64,000 nucleotides of DNA, taken from the NCBI GenBank assembly GCA_051453625.1, contig JBOZIK010000001.1, positions 292,162,147-292,226,146 on the forward strand, read 5' to 3'. Within the stretch, counting starts at the first letter, position 1; every line of letters starts with the position of its first letter. A program made the position numbers and the translations under genes. The notes beneath the pieces are model-generated. The model did not search any database and had not been told where the DNA came from. It worked only from the letters and a program-made list of their open reading frames with translations. The DNA comes from Welwitschia mirabilis. Taxonomy: Eukaryota > Gnetophyta > Gnetopsida > Welwitschiales. This document shows, one piece after another, positions 48,410-60,073 of this stretch.

Positions 48410-49470
48410 AAATCTTATGCAGAATCGGTGAGGGGAGTAAAACCTCAACATTTCCCTAACTTGGATTTTAGTTTCAAGTGTGAAGGATATATCTTCCACA
48501 TAAAGATTCCCATGAACTATTCTAAGAATTTAGAGGCTCATTTTAGAAATAGCCTTATGAGCAAAATTTAATCCTACAAGTTTTAAGATAATTCCTCTCA
48601 TAAATGGGTTATTACATTTTCTTATTTATTCCAAAGAAGAAATGAATAAGCTTTTAGTAGGAGAGCCCTATTTTTTTAATCGTAAAGTTTTAATTCTAAC
48701 TAAAGGATCCCTTTTTATTCTTAAGAGACCTATAACTTTTGAAAATATTCTTGTTTGTATTTATATCTTAAACATTCACCTTGAAATATGACATCCAAAT
48801 GTTTTTAAGCAACTTAGTAAGATGTTAAAAGACTCTTTTAAAATTAATAGTAATACAGATTTAATGGTAATGGTTAGAATATGTGTTTACATGAAATCAT
48901 ATAGTTTTAAAGTAAAAGATATTCCTAGATACTCTGTGAGGGAAATTGGTTCTTAACCTTAAAATTAAAAATATTCCTTGTAATTTTCAAAGTATGGTAA
49001 AAATGGGCATATAATGAAGAAATAAAAGTAAAATGAAAAAGTGAAAAAAATAACTAGTAAGAAGTTAAGAAAAAAGATCATAAAAAGAAACTAACTTCAT
49101 CCCCAAACAATGATTCAATTACTCAAGAAAATAAAGATGATATTTCATTAGTGGAATAACTAGAATAAATGCTGGAAAATGAAATAGAAAATGAATGGAA
49201 AATAGCCAAATAGGAAAAGTAGCACGAGATCATGTTCACAATGCATTAGTTTGCTCTTCAAAATTATAATAGTAGTTAGATAAAGAAATGGTATGAAACA
49301 AAGGAGAAAATAATAACGCTATAGATGATCATGTTTCAGATACATCAATATCTAATAGGACTAGAAAAATTGGATAGATAAATAAAAAAATTAGAATGAA
49401 TACCAGAAAAGATAAAATTGAAAAGGAGATAAAGGAGAACATTTAAGATGGTAAGAAATCTCAACTATTC
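48410..49470 (+). pseudogene. LINE ORF1 (DUF4283-like)
   Basis: Starts near SYAESVRGVKPQHFPNLDFS; later pieces are NSKNLEAHF-like, KWVITFSYLFQRRNE, and DTDLMVMVRICVYMKS. The S.A..V start, a region with W at a strand centre, and a late ARI.VE-like segment recall the DUF4283 domain of plant L1 ORF1, which binds RNA. The last third is Lys/Glu-rich. Many stops are present, and the identification rests on pattern, not on invariant residues. Confidence 0.5.
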
Positions 49471-49481
49471 TTCTAATGATT

Positions 49482-50215
49482 ATTTCCTAAAATTGTAGAG
49501 ACCTTGGCAATGGCCAAAATATTTCCTACTTTAAAGTCTTCTAAAGAACTCACTAGTGTCTATGTGTCTTTTTCAAGAAACAAAACTAGATTCTTTTAAA
49601 ATTAGTCTTTTCTATAGAAAGTTTTCTTAGTCTTTTGCTTTTTTTCCTAAGTATAGGCATAAAAGGAGGATTAATGAACCTTTGAAAGCGTGGTTGCATC
49701 ACTAATATTAGTAAAAGCAATAACCACCTAATAGTTTATTANNNNNNNNNNNNNNNNNNNNNNNNNNNNNNNNNNNNNNNNNNNNNNNNNNNNNNNNNNN
49801 NNNNNNNNNNNNNNNNNNNNNNNNNNNNNNNNNNNNNNNNNNNNNNNNNNNNNNNNNNNNNNNNNNNNNNNNNNNNNNNNNGTTAGAAACTTGGTAATGT
49901 TCCTAACCTTTTTAGTATTAATCTTTTTACTAAAAGTATTAGTAACTATAGTTATAAAGATCTCTTTTTGTATGATGCGATCTATACTTAGAGTAATCTT
50001 AGAGAAGGAGTAAATCTTGTAATGTTTACAATTGATAAATGCTTGGTCAAAAACTTAAATAATCCTTACTTTATAAAAGTAAAAGCTAGATTCTTTTCTA
50101 ATCATAGATATATAGTTCTAATCATAAACTTTTCTCAAAATAATTATCTCTTCAAATTTGAACACTCCTAGCTAAAAGATCCAAATTTCCTTAACTTCAT
50201 CAAGTATAGTTCAAA
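49482..50215 (+). pseudogene. LINE endonuclease domain (ORF2 start)
   Basis: IS, stop, NCRDLGN at 49482-49511 is the ISWNCRGLGN signature of plant L1 endonuclease, with Trp turned into a stop; VFFKKQN follows where VFLQETK is expected, so the catalytic Glu is lost or shifted. After the gap, RYIVLIINFSQNNYLFKFEH, then LKDPNFLNFIK (50105-50205) matches the HSPI...... F.FE..WL..P.F end of the domain. It nicks target DNA in active elements. Confidence 0.8.
49742..49881. other. Assembly gap (140 N)
   Basis: Gap inside the LINE endonuclease. Confidence 0.9.
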
Positions 50216-50849
50216 TACTTTGGTAAAAGGTACTTTGCTTATATATTTTTTTAAAATTTAAAACTATTAAGGCATGAGTTAATATTTTAAAATAAATAGT
50301 TAAATGACTTCTTTGAGGATGTTAAGAATTAATTATTAGAAAAGCTCATTATGATCCAAAATCTTAATGAGGCTTCAAATTGAGATACAAGTTATGAAAA
50401 GCACCTTATTTTGCAAATTCATGATATATCCTCAAAGGAAGAAACTTACTAGAAACTGTGATCTAAAATTCAATGGCTTAAATAAGAAGACCATAATACA
50501 AAGTTATTTTTCTAAATAATACCTAGGAACAGATAAAAGAATAGTATATATTGTAGTGCACCTACAACACATTTAAAACTAATATCCAAATTATTAATTC
50601 TTTTATTGAATACTTTTAAAAACTTTTTATAAAAAAATATTGTATTTAAATAGCATGTCAGTTGGTCCTCCCATTTTTAAAGAGAGTGAATATTACTTGA
50701 ACTAAAGAGCCACTAGTAACTTAATGAAAAATAATTTATTGACTAGTTCTAATAGTTTTAGCATATAATTCTATCAGACCTTCTGAGATATCATCAAATT
50801 TGATGTATGTGCTACAGTTAAAAAAAATTTTAAAAAAGGTACCTTTTAC

Positions 50850-51960
50850 AAACCTTTCAATGATACTCTCATCACCCTCATTCCCAAAACAAAATATGTA
50901 TAAAGTCCTTATTATTATTGACTAATTAGCCTTTGTAATATTTTTTATAAGATTTGCTCTAAGATTATTATAGACAGGCTCAAGATACTCCTTTTAGATA
51001 TGGTTATATCTTCTAAATTCAGTTTTATGTTAGATAAATTCATTCATAATAACATCATTTTGCCTAATGAAATTCTTCATCTGTACCACTGAAAAAATAA
51101 GCCTATAATGTTCCTTAAGCTCAACATAGCTAAAGCATTTAACATAGTTCAATGAAAAACAATGGACTATATATTATAAGAGTGTAGTCTCCCCATGCCT
51201 CTCAGGCATCTTCTTCATTTTCAATCTTAATGTCAACCTTCTCTGTCATGGTAAATAATGAGCAATATGACTATTTCCAAGGAAGCAACAACCTTCACCA
51301 AGGTGATCCTCTCTTCCCTTACATCTTTATTCTCATGATGAATTCTTTAGCTAGACTATTTTATCAAAGATAAATCTTAAATATTAAATTAGCTTCCTCT
51401 TACCACATCCTTTAGTTCATAGATGACACTCTTTTATGTCTTGACTCTAGACTTCTTATGATCTAGTAACTTCTTAGCATCTTAAATGAGTTCCATAACT
51501 TTTTAGGTCTTGTAATTAATTAGCACAAATTAAATATTTTCCTAATCAACACTCCTTAAAAAAGAAAATCAGACATCTTAAAGGTTTTTTAATGTTCATA
51601 AGTAAACTTTTCTAATGCTTATTTTTAGCTTTCTCCTGATTCTGATTAGAATATTGGCCTTCCTTGCTAAGAAAAATTATAGCTAGATTAACTAGATGGG
51701 ACAATAAATTCCTCTCAAGTATGGGGAAATCCTTCTTACAAAATATTATCTCATAAGCATGATCATTTACCCTACTAGTTACTTTCCTATCTTTAATAAG
51801 TTCATCAACATAATTAATAATATTATTAGAGATTTTATTTGATTGAGTGATAAGTCCCATAAAAGGCTTTATCTTATAAACTTTAAGCAAATAGCTATGC
51901 CAAAAAAAGTAGTGGTCTCAGAATTAGAAAAACTATGGGTATGAGTAAATGCATTCTAGC
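50850..51960 (+). pseudogene. LINE reverse transcriptase
   Basis: Reads in order NDTLITLIPKTKYV, ISLCNIFYKICSKIIIDRLK, NIILPNEILHLYH, FLKLNIAKAFNIVQ (catalytic Asp of LDMSKAYD now Asn), QGDPLFP-like TKVILSSLTSL, and FIDDTLLCLDS at 51416-51448 with the catalytic Asp pair kept. Later YPTSYFPIFNKFINIINNII and GGLGIR..M-like sequence near 51915 match the L1 thumb region. Frameshifts and stops occur. The 92-codon minus-strand open frame at 51612-51890 is a shadow of this gene. Confidence 0.9.
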
Positions 51961-52199
51961 TGAGCAATATAGTATATTTTATTTAGATAATAATATTCCA
52001 TGGGTGAAGTTTCTCAACGAGGATTACAAAGATAAATAAATGCATTACATTTTCTAGAGATAAATTATTTGCTCCATAAGAGAGGTTTGGCCACATGTTT
52101 TTAAAAATTAAACTCTTCCCATAAAAAATGGAAAAATAAACATCTCAAAAATACATCACAATCTACTTGACTATGATCTTAAATAGAAGAAATTATGAA

Positions 52200-52400
52200 A
52201 TCTTGACATTCCTAAGAAAATTAATATGTTTTGATGGTATAGGTTGAAGGATTGCATTTCAATAGCATATAAGCTTATCCAAAGAAATTTAATAATTGAT
52301 CAATATTGTTCCATGTGTCATAAAGGTAATGAATTATAGAATCACTTATTCATTTAATGTTCCTTTGCAAAAGATCTTTGAAAACCCTTAAACATATCTT
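52200..52400 (+). pseudogene. LINE C-terminal zinc-binding domain (zf-RVT)
   Basis: PKKINMFWW, stop, VKDCISIAYKLIQRNLI, then CSMCHKGNEL, stop, NHLFI, stop, CSFAKDLW. This is the zf-RVT pattern PPK...F.W...., CP.C....E...HLF..C..A..W near the end of plant L1 ORF2; all Cys and the His are kept. Confidence 0.8.
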
Positions 52401-53360
52401 CCTCCTCTCTTATTACCTTGAACACCTTCAATTCATTTAGAAAAAATACCTTTAAGATTATTAGTTCTTGGCTTTTATAGAAACATAAATGCAATATTAT
52501 CTTCTAGTAGAAAAAAATCTCTCTCTCAAAGTTGAAATTCAAAATTATTTTGCATATTGAATAATTGGATTAAATCCATGCCTATAAAAAAAGAGGTACC
52601 TTAAAACTTACAAATAGAACTGAGATTATTTGGTAGGATGAAACATAGCAAAGAACATCTAAACTACCCTAGAGAGGATTGTCAAAAATACACTAAAGCA
52701 CTTGTGATAGTGTTGACATGCTAGAAGACATGAAAAAAGCCTTGATGACTAAACTAGCTAGGCATGATACACTGCTCAATCATAATCAAACTTAGGAGGT
52801 ATTCCAAGATACAAGATGGGATTCTTATATTTTAAGCCTCAAAGGTCATGGTCATGATATTTAAAAGAAGTTTTTTAGAAACTAAAATGACAGATCTACC
52901 CACATAGGTAACACTACCATTTACATTAATATTCCTTCTATTAGTGATGCCATTTGCATAGGTACTCATGGTATTGAGCTTAAAAGGGTATCCCTAAAGA
53001 ATACATACTTCTGAATTTTAAAAGATTAATAAGAAAAACCTTACACAAAGAGGAGTAAGCTATAGAATACAAGATCTTCTAAGGTCCTTTGATCTTTAAG
53101 TTACTTTAATGATGAAATATTTCACTCTAGAAGGTTACTTTAACAAAATCAATGAATTTTACTTTCACATTTTGGCTCTCATGATGGAGGAATTTTAGGT
53201 ATATCTCTTTTTGTTTTTGTAATATTCTCTTCATTACACTTTCTAGAGTTTAAATGAAAAACATGAAGGTTATATTTGGCTTCTTTACTAAAGAAAAATA
53301 CAAATAAATGTTAGAATTTTAGATTGATAAGATATTCCAATGAGGCCTATTCAAAAGCTA
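52401..53360. other. LINE 3' part, no domain recognised
   Basis: Coding-like pieces without clear RNase H motifs; the element end cannot be fixed. Confidence 0.4.
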
Positions 53361-53363
53361 CTA

Positions 53364-53600
53364 CTATGGGAGCCGCTCAAGTAAAACTAGAGTAATGACG
53401 AGAGTTATCTTCTTGTATCTACTAGGCATATTAACAACACACCAGAAATAGCAGTCAAAGAAGAAGTGGAAGAAGAGGAAACTGAACAACAATAGTAAGA
53501 AGAAGAAGTGGAAGAAGAAGAAATTGAGCCCATTCCTATAAGTTTGCTTGCTCAAATTCCTCCTTCCAAATTTCTCCCTAATGAAAACTTTTTGTTGTAA
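53364..53600 (+). pseudogene. Glu-rich coding remnant, unidentified
   Basis: A plus-strand frame reads EIAVKEEVEEEETEQQ, two stops, EEEVEEEEIEPIPISLLAQ, then IPPSKFLPNENFLL and a stop at 53598-53600. It looks like the acidic C-terminal tail of a protein. Its origin is unknown: it could be the end of the LINE ORF2, a separate element or a gene fragment. The Phe-rich minus-strand open frame is its shadow. Confidence 0.35.
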
Positions 53601-54219
53601 ACCATTTAGGATATGATATTTAAAGTTTATTTCTTATTAGAATTGGAAACCAAGTTTAACTAAATTATATATTGATGTATAAGGCTTTGATTATCAGTAG
53701 GATTTCTAACATGCATGGACAAATAGCTTTTAAGCTATGTTTTTTCTTCTCTTATCTTATGTTATAATATGATATATATTTATCATTTCTGAAAAAAATG
53801 ATCTATCTAATATCACCAAAGTATCATTGATGGTGATGAAGGAAAAACAAGGGGGAAAAGCTATAAGTTGTTTAATGAAACAATCCTTCGAAATGTTAAT
53901 GATATAACTTAGGGGATTATTACATTAATTTTGAGGTAAAGGATGTTTAGGCCACATCAGTAAGATAAGGCTAAAACAACTCGTAATGAAAAATCTATCA
54001 CCTAGGCTTGTAGGCAAGGGTATGATTTATGTGAGCGTTATGTCTTAGGAATCAATATAGGGTGAAGCTTTTAAGCATCTATAGAAGATTCACAGTATTT
54101 TAGTAACTTTATTAATGTTAAATCAAGTTATGGATTTTTATTTAAAAGCAAAATCTAATACTTTGTAAATCAATTTGAATAATTAAATAGCTACTTTAAC
54201 CAAAAGAAAAATTAAATGT
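53601..54219. other. No gene recognised
   Basis: AT-rich. Its last 43 bases (54177-54219) are nearly identical to 54611-54653 beyond the gap. Confidence 0.5.
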
Positions 54220-54610
54220 NNNNNNNNNNNNNNNNNNNNNNNNNNNNNNNNNNNNNNNNNNNNNNNNNNNNNNNNNNNNNNNNNNNNNNNNNNNNNNNNN
54301 NNNNNNNNNNNNNNNNNNNNNNNNNNNNNNNNNNNNNNNNNNNNNNNNNNNNNNNNNNNNNNNNNNNNNNNNNNNNNNNNNNNNNNNNNNNNNNNNNNNN
54401 NNNNNNNNNNNNNNNNNNNNNNNNNNNNNNNNNNNNNNNNNNNNNNNNNNNNNNNNNNNNNNNNNNNNNNNNNNNNNNNNNNNNNNNNNNNNNNNNNNNN
54501 NNNNNNNNNNNNNNNNNNNNNNNNNNNNNNNNNNNNNNNNNNNNNNNNNNNNNNNNNNNNNNNNNNNNNNNNNNNNNNNNNNNNNNNNNNNNNNNNNNNN
54601 NNNNNNNNNN
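54220..54610. other. Assembly gap (391 N) bounded by a near-identical 43-base repeat
   Basis: The flanks 54177-54219 and 54611-54653 differ at two positions (both T versus G), so the gap may be a failed overlap or a collapsed tandem repeat. Confidence 0.85.
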
Positions 54611-54653
54611 GAATAATTAAAGAGCTACTTTAACCAAAAGAAAAATGAAATGT

Positions 54654-55053
54654 TTAAGGTTTAATTACAAAGTTGGATACATCTAAAAAGAGTTAAAGGC
54701 ATATCATACGTATTAAGAACTAATGGAACATTATAGTCCTTATAACTCTAGAACAAAATAGTATTACCAATGACTTAATTTAATACTTCTTAAATTTTCT
54801 AAAAGTATGCCACTTCTTGCAACTGTGAGCAAGAGTTTTTGGATGAGCAAATAGATAGGGCATCTTATTTAGTAAACAAAACCATTTCCGTACAATAAAA
54901 AGAAAAACTCTAAGGGAAATGTGGAGTGGATTGGCTAGATGGCATATGTAAACATTCAAAATTTCCATAAGATTAACTTAAATTCCAAGTGTAAGAAGTG
55001 CATCCTTATTCAATATGTAGATGGTACTATAGTTTATAGGCTTTAGAATTACA
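54654..55053. other. No gene recognised
   Basis: AT-rich spacer before the second copia element. The 62-codon minus-strand frame at 54780-54968 has no recognisable features. Confidence 0.45.
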
Positions 55054-55377
55054 TCTCTAGGAAGATCTATTAGATAAGATTTTGGGTGATTACAATTATA
55101 TTATATTATGTAAAATTAAATATCATCATATTATATGATATATTAATGTAAATATGTATTATGTATTAGGGTTCAATGTTGCAAAGTAATATTGCATTAT
55201 AAAGTCATTAAAAAAATTCTTGCTAAAACCTAACTTTTAGGGTTTGGGAGCTCATGTAATCTAATTGATTAATGGAAAAAGGGAACTAGCTTCTCACTTA
55301 ATCTTATGATGATTTTAACATGCTTAAGACTTTCTAAAGTGTTTTTTGTATTTTTGGTTGTTACTTGTATTTCTATA
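55054..55377 (+). repeat. 5' LTR of second copia element
   Basis: The left end is set by comparison with the 3' LTR (TGTTAAAGATCT there, TCTCTAGGAAGATCT here), so it is approximate; this copy is some 70 bases longer because of an AT-rich indel. The right end is set by the primer site. Confidence 0.7.
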
Positions 55378-55378
55378 A

Positions 55379-55389
55379 TGGCATCAAAG
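55379..55389 (+). promoter_or_regulatory. Primer-binding site of second copia element
   Basis: TGGCATCAAAG directly after the 5' LTR, the initiator-Met site TGGTATCAGAG with two changes. Confidence 0.75.
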
Positions 55390-55779
55390 TAGAATATTTA
55401 TCTAATTGTGAATACCTTCTTGTGATGTTTTATGATATCTCCCTCTCATCTTCTTAGAAATGAGTTGGATTTATTAGTATTTTTAGCCTCTTTATATTTT
55501 AGATAGGTTAGTGTTAATACCATTTATCTTTGATGCATTTGTTCATAGCTATTAATTTTTATCTCATTTAAAAAGGACACTTTAATAATATCTTTTTGTT
55601 GGTTATGTGTTGATGTGTTTAAACACAAGGTTTAAGCCTTATCTAGTATATTTGATTAAAATCCTTCTAATACATATTTTCTAAATTTTCTATTCTAGTT
55701 TTTCCCCTTTTTTTAGTGGTATGGTTATTGCTTAATATTGCATTGGGATGTCTAATTATACAAAGGTGTTTACAATGTC

Positions 55780-56600
55780 TTATTCTAAGTTTTAAGCCTT
55801 TCATATGGCTTTGATTAAACTTAATGAAAAAAATTATTTTTTATGGTCTATTCTGGATTGCTAAGGGTAAGCTAAGGTACATAATTAATGATTTTCCTAT
55901 TTTCATAGAACTAGATAGAAAGACTAGATATAAGAGGATGCATAGATCTACTATCATATGGAAGTGCATAAAGCCTAATATTAGTAGTTGAGTGATTATT
56001 CTAAAAAGTGATAATCTTATGTGGAAGCATTAATGTGAACTTTATTATGGTACTAAGAACTTAACTATACTATATTAAACTTCCTAATCATTTATCAATT
56101 CTAGCAAGAATAAAAGGGTTTAAAAGGATATTTTTCAGAAATGAGTAGAATATGTAATGAACTTTATCTATTTCAATCTATTTATTTATATGTATCTAAT
56201 ATGACTAAGTAGAGTAAATATTTCAATATTATACATTCTCTATGTGGCCTCAAAAGTAAATATGATCCTGTAAGAACTTAAATCATTGGAGGTCCTTCTC
56301 TTCCATCTCTTTTAAAGGATTTTGTCTAATAGAAAAGGGTGATTTTCTTAAGTTATCTAATCCTTAATCTAATAAAGTATCATTTTTCACATTTAAATAA
56401 GATGTCCTAAAGGTGATGGAGGATGTCCTGATAGAAGTGGTTCACATGAGGATAAGGAGAACATTTAAATTCAAAGGGAAAAGATGATACTAAAATGCCT
56501 ACCTGAGCAAAATGTTGTTGTAATCATTATAGTAGGGAATGGTATATAGAAGAACATTGTTGAGTTTTCACAGATCTAATACATAGCTTATGCCACTTAA
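55780..56600 (+). pseudogene. Second copia gag
   Basis: FHMALIKLNEKNYFLWSI (near 55800) matches the copia gag start L.G.NY..W; the later zinc knuckle (56509-56565) is a decayed CCNHYSREWYIEEHC, close to C..C.K.GH....C. Many stops. The spacing from primer site to gag (about 400 bases) is longer than in the first element, so a start codon upstream is possible. Confidence 0.6.
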
Positions 56601-57190
56601 GATATTCTAGCACCTTAAAGGTTATCTCCTAGATAAGATTTTAAATAAGTAATTATCTCAAAGAAGAAGTACTCCAACTTTCTTTATTTACAATCTTAGA
56701 CCTCCTCCTCTTCCTCATCTTTTTTAATAGTTTATTCTTAGATTCTTAACTTATATGCTTTATATCACATAACAAGGTCCTCATCTTAGCTTTCATAAGT
56801 ATAATAAATTTCTTTTAAAATTACTTTAGCTAAGGGTACTATCTTTACTATAACTAGTATTGGTAATGTTAATTTTAGTTCTAAAAGTTAATTGTCTTTA
56901 GTTTTGCTAGTTTTAAAATTTTCTATAAATTTAATATTTTTTAGAAATTTGTATAAGAATCTTGAATGTTTAATGATATTTTATTTATTTCATTATATTT
57001 TACAAAATCTTAATATGAGGAGACAGATTAGTAAAGGGCATGAATAGGATTTATACTATTTTAGTCATGTTGATATAGTCCTACATACCTCATTTCCTTC
57101 TTTTCATTTTCTACTTCATTCTCATATGGTTATCCTTTCCTATCAAGGTTAAAGTATATATTCTCCTCTGATTGATTAGTGTCAATAATA
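56601..57190. other. Protease region of second copia element, not recognisable
   Basis: Between the zinc knuckle and integrase, where protease should be; no D-S-G motif can be read. Confidence 0.4.
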
Positions 57191-57640
57191 TAATGGGAAG
57201 TGTGTAAGTCTAGTAAACACCATCATGTACATTATCTTTCTAAAGTAGAGCAACATGTCAAGGTCTCATTTGGTCTTATTCACTCTAATGTTTCTGGTCT
57301 AGTTAAAATTCCCTTTAGAAAGGGATTCAATCATTTCATAACATTCAATAATGATTTTTCTAGAATAAAATAAATCTTTCTAATGAAAAAACATTCTAAG
57401 TTATTTCATATTTTCAAATCATCTTATGCTAAAATTCACACTCAGTTTAATATCAAATAATTCCCTTGAATGCTTTTCTACTCACTTTACTTTATTCATT
57501 AAATCCAATGTTATTCATCATCTATCCTCATATGTGCACACACCATACTAGAATGATATTGCTAAATGTAGAAATCAACATCTTGTGAAAGTTCTAAAAT
57601 ATTAATAAGAATATATGGTTCTCACAATCTATTTTTTCAT
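57190..57640 (+). pseudogene. Second copia integrase
   Basis: Reads HHVHYLSKVEQHVKVSFGLI, HSNVSGLVKIPFRKGFNHFI, TFNNDFSRIK, then HTPY, stop, NDIAKCRNQHLVKVLK. These correspond to HSDVWGP......G...F..F.DD.SR and HTPQQNG.AERKNRHL. The first catalytic Asp reads Asn and the catalytic Glu reads Lys; both are G-to-A changes. Confidence 0.85.
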
Positions 57641-58420
57641 TAGTCATATACCATCATCCATCCTTAATAATAATACTTCATTCTCCATTTTATTACATAA
57701 TAGAATCCTTTTCTTATAACTCTAAAAACCTTTGGATATGTATGATTCATTTATAATTTTTCTGTAGATAAGGATAAGTTATTTGCAAGGTTTCTTAAGT
57801 GTGTATTTTTATGTACTCTTACTTCTAGAAAGGACATTAATGTGGTAATCACTCTATAGGGGGTTAATATGTATGCTGGGATGATATATTCTTTGAGTAT
57901 ACTCCCATTTTTTCCCCCTTTTTTTTATTTTTTTGTTTTTTACATCTTCTGCTTCTAATTCTTTAGTTGCAACTTTTTTTTTCATCTATTACTATTGATG
58001 TTATTCCTAAACTATTTCTACCTTTCTTAAGCCATATAATTTTCGCATCACTCAAGTATGTTATCAATGAACAAGTCCATATCCATCAAGTACTTCTTAA
58101 TGTGCAAATCCCAAGGCTTCTACATTAGAGTTTGTGGTTCCTTCTCACCCTAAAATTTCAAATTTGCATTTGCCTATTATGGTTAGAAAGGGTGTTGGGA
58201 TTTGCATATCTTATCTTATTCAAAGAAATGTTTCATATGCTTTCTTGGATCACTCCTTTAGGTGTTTTATTATTTTTTGTCCCTTAACCCTATTTCTAGA
58301 TCTATTCAAAAGGCAATATTAGATACTACATGAAGGATAGCCATATAGCATGATGTGAATACTCCTATTTAAAATGATACCTAGAATCTTATTCCTTTTT
58401 CTTAGGCAAATCTATTATTA
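57641..58420. other. Integrase C-terminus to RT linker
   Basis: Plus-strand coding-like pieces (for example the 62-codon stretch at 58134-58319) lie where the integrase tail and linker belong; no separate domain is recognisable. Confidence 0.4.
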
Positions 58421-58424
58421 TTTA

Positions 58425-58970
58425 TATGAGGGTAAATGCTATTAAATATCTTATTCATGATTTAATTGAAAGGTTTAAAGATAGGTAGATTACAAAATAA
58501 TATATACAAGTTTATGGTATAGATTATGCTAAGACATTATTCCTAGTAGTAATAATTACATATGCTCATGCACTTATTTCTATAGTAGCTAATTTTGGAT
58601 GATATTTCATTTATTAGATATCAAGAACATTTTTATGTATAGTGACTTAGACGAAGAAGTTCATATGAAGTAATCCCTAGGATCTATTTCTCAAGAAGAG
58701 TGTTCTAAATATGTATGCAAGATAAATAAGTCAATGTATGACTTAAAGTAATCTCTCAAAGCTTGGTTTAGCAAACATAGTAAAGTTTTACCTTAATTCA
58801 ATGGTAGGAAGAGGTATTAGACTAATCATATAGTGTCGTAGAGGTGTTTTAGTGCTAGTTACATCATCATGGCTATATATGTAAATACTATTGTTGTGAC
58901 AGGTGATGATAATATAGGAATTTTAGAATTTAAGATATTTGTACACTAATATTTTCATACCAAGAATTTA
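58425..58970 (+). pseudogene. Second copia reverse transcriptase
   Basis: DLIERFKDR followed by IQVYGIDYAKTLFLVVIITY matches VERFKARLVAKG..Q.YGIDY..TF.PV; then SNLSKLGLANIVKFY in the place of the SLYGLKQSPRAWF block, and IYVNTIVVTGDDN at 58875-58913, where YVDD reads YVNT. The enzyme would be inactive. Several stops and frameshifts. Confidence 0.85.
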
Positions 58971-59129
58971 GCACATCTTAGAAAATTCCTTCATATTGGA
59001 TTGGCCTAGTCTTCAAATGAAATTATCCATTTATAAAGGAAGTATGTGTGAGATTTATAGGATGAAATTGACATGCTTGGGTATAAACCTATTTATTTGA
59101 TTCAAATATTAAATTAACATTAGACAATG

Positions 59130-59470
59130 GAAAATTTCTTGAAGGGCCTTTTAGATATAAACATTTTATTGAAAAGCTTAATTACTTAATTGTGATTCAT
59201 CCTAGTATCTCTTTTTTTTAAGTTTTATTAGTTAATTTATGAACTAGCCTTGAGTTTCAAATTCATATGTTATGATTAGGATCTCAAGATGCCTAAAGAG
59301 AGCTTTAGGTAGAGGTTTACTATATCAAAGACATAGTTATATAAATGTTTTGGCCTACTTTAATTCTAATTTTGGAGGTTTTATCATGGATATATGGTTT
59401 GTCACTGGCTACTTGAATTTTATAGGTGATAATTTTGTATGGTTGAAAATCAAGAAGTGATTATTTTATG
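59130..59470 (+). pseudogene. Second copia RT tail and RNase H
   Basis: KFLEGPFRYKHFIEKLNYLI matches the Y..LVGKLIYL block; then a 62-codon stretch without stops (59272-59457) contains SRCLKRALGRGLLYQRHSYI, NVLAYFNSNFGG and TGYLNFIGDNFVWLKIKK, matching LRYLK..PG.GLL......, AY.D.DWAG and GYC.F.G.NLV.W.SKKQ. The first RNase H Asp residues read Asn. Confidence 0.85.
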
Positions 59471-59791
59471 CATGATCAAATGTAGAGGTAGAATACTATT
59501 TAATGGTAAAAAAATCCTATGAATTAATTTGATTAATACATTTTCTATAATATTTAAAGTCATTTATATCTGTATAATAGTTAATTAGATTTTAATAAAT
59601 GCATCAAGCATATTAAGGTTGATTGTTATTTCTAAGGGAGAAATTATAAAGTAAGGATATCTATACTTCTTATGTTTCTACTGATCTTTATCTTGTTAAT
59701 ATTCTCATTAAGTGTCTTGATTATAGTCATGTAAAGTTTCTTTACGATAAGATTAGATTATGTAATATCTATAATATATCTTAAGGAAAAG

Positions 59792-60045
59792 TGTTAAAGA
59801 TCTTTTTATTAAATTGTTTATTGATGTACATATGTATTATGTGTTAATGTTTTAAATTAATATTTTTTATAAAGTCATAACATAAAATATTATAAATCCC
59901 TTATGTCTAGTGTTTGGAAGCTTATGTAATCTAATTTATTAATATAAATGAAACGATCTCTCACTTAATCTTATAATGTTTTTAACACATTCAAGATTTT
60001 TCAAAAGCCTTTTTGCATTTTTTGATATTACTTACATCTATTATA
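59792..60045 (+). repeat. 3' LTR of second copia element
   Basis: Starts TGTTAAAGATCT just after the purine tract AAGGAAAAG (59783-59791). Ends near TCTATTATA. Confidence 0.75.
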
Positions 60046-60073
60046 ATAAGTTCTAATCTTTAACATTCACATG

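Larger units (their letters stand above)
48300..53200 (+). mobile_element. L1-like LINE, decayed
   Basis: ORF1-like region (48410-49470), endonuclease (49482-50215, with a gap at 49742-49881), reverse transcriptase (50850-51960) and a zinc-binding reverse-transcriptase tail (52200-52400) follow in plant L1 order on the plus strand. The 3' end is not defined; no poly-A tail or target duplication was found. LINEs copy themselves by target-primed reverse transcription. Confidence 0.85.
55054..60045 (+). mobile_element. Second Ty1/copia element, short LTRs, decayed
   Basis: About 5.0 kb. LTRs at about 55054-55377 and 59792-60045 share AATATGTATTATGT-like, TTTGGAAGCT(T/C)ATGTAATCTAAT and TCTCACTTAATCTTAT blocks. 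A primer site (55379-55389), gag, integrase, RT, RNase H and a polypurine tract (59783-59791) are in copia order. Size and short LTRs fit a Retrofit/Ale-type lineage, by inference. I could not identify a target duplication. Confidence 0.85.

Noticed and set aside
51612-51890. 92-codon minus-strand open frame
   Set aside because: Antisense to the LINE reverse transcriptase, which shows family motifs on the plus strand here.
53364-53555. Phe-rich minus-strand frame resembling a membrane protein
   Set aside because: The Phe run is the complement of Glu-rich GAA/GAAG sequence read on the plus strand.
54216-54620. 134-codon open frame
   Set aside because: Composed of N.
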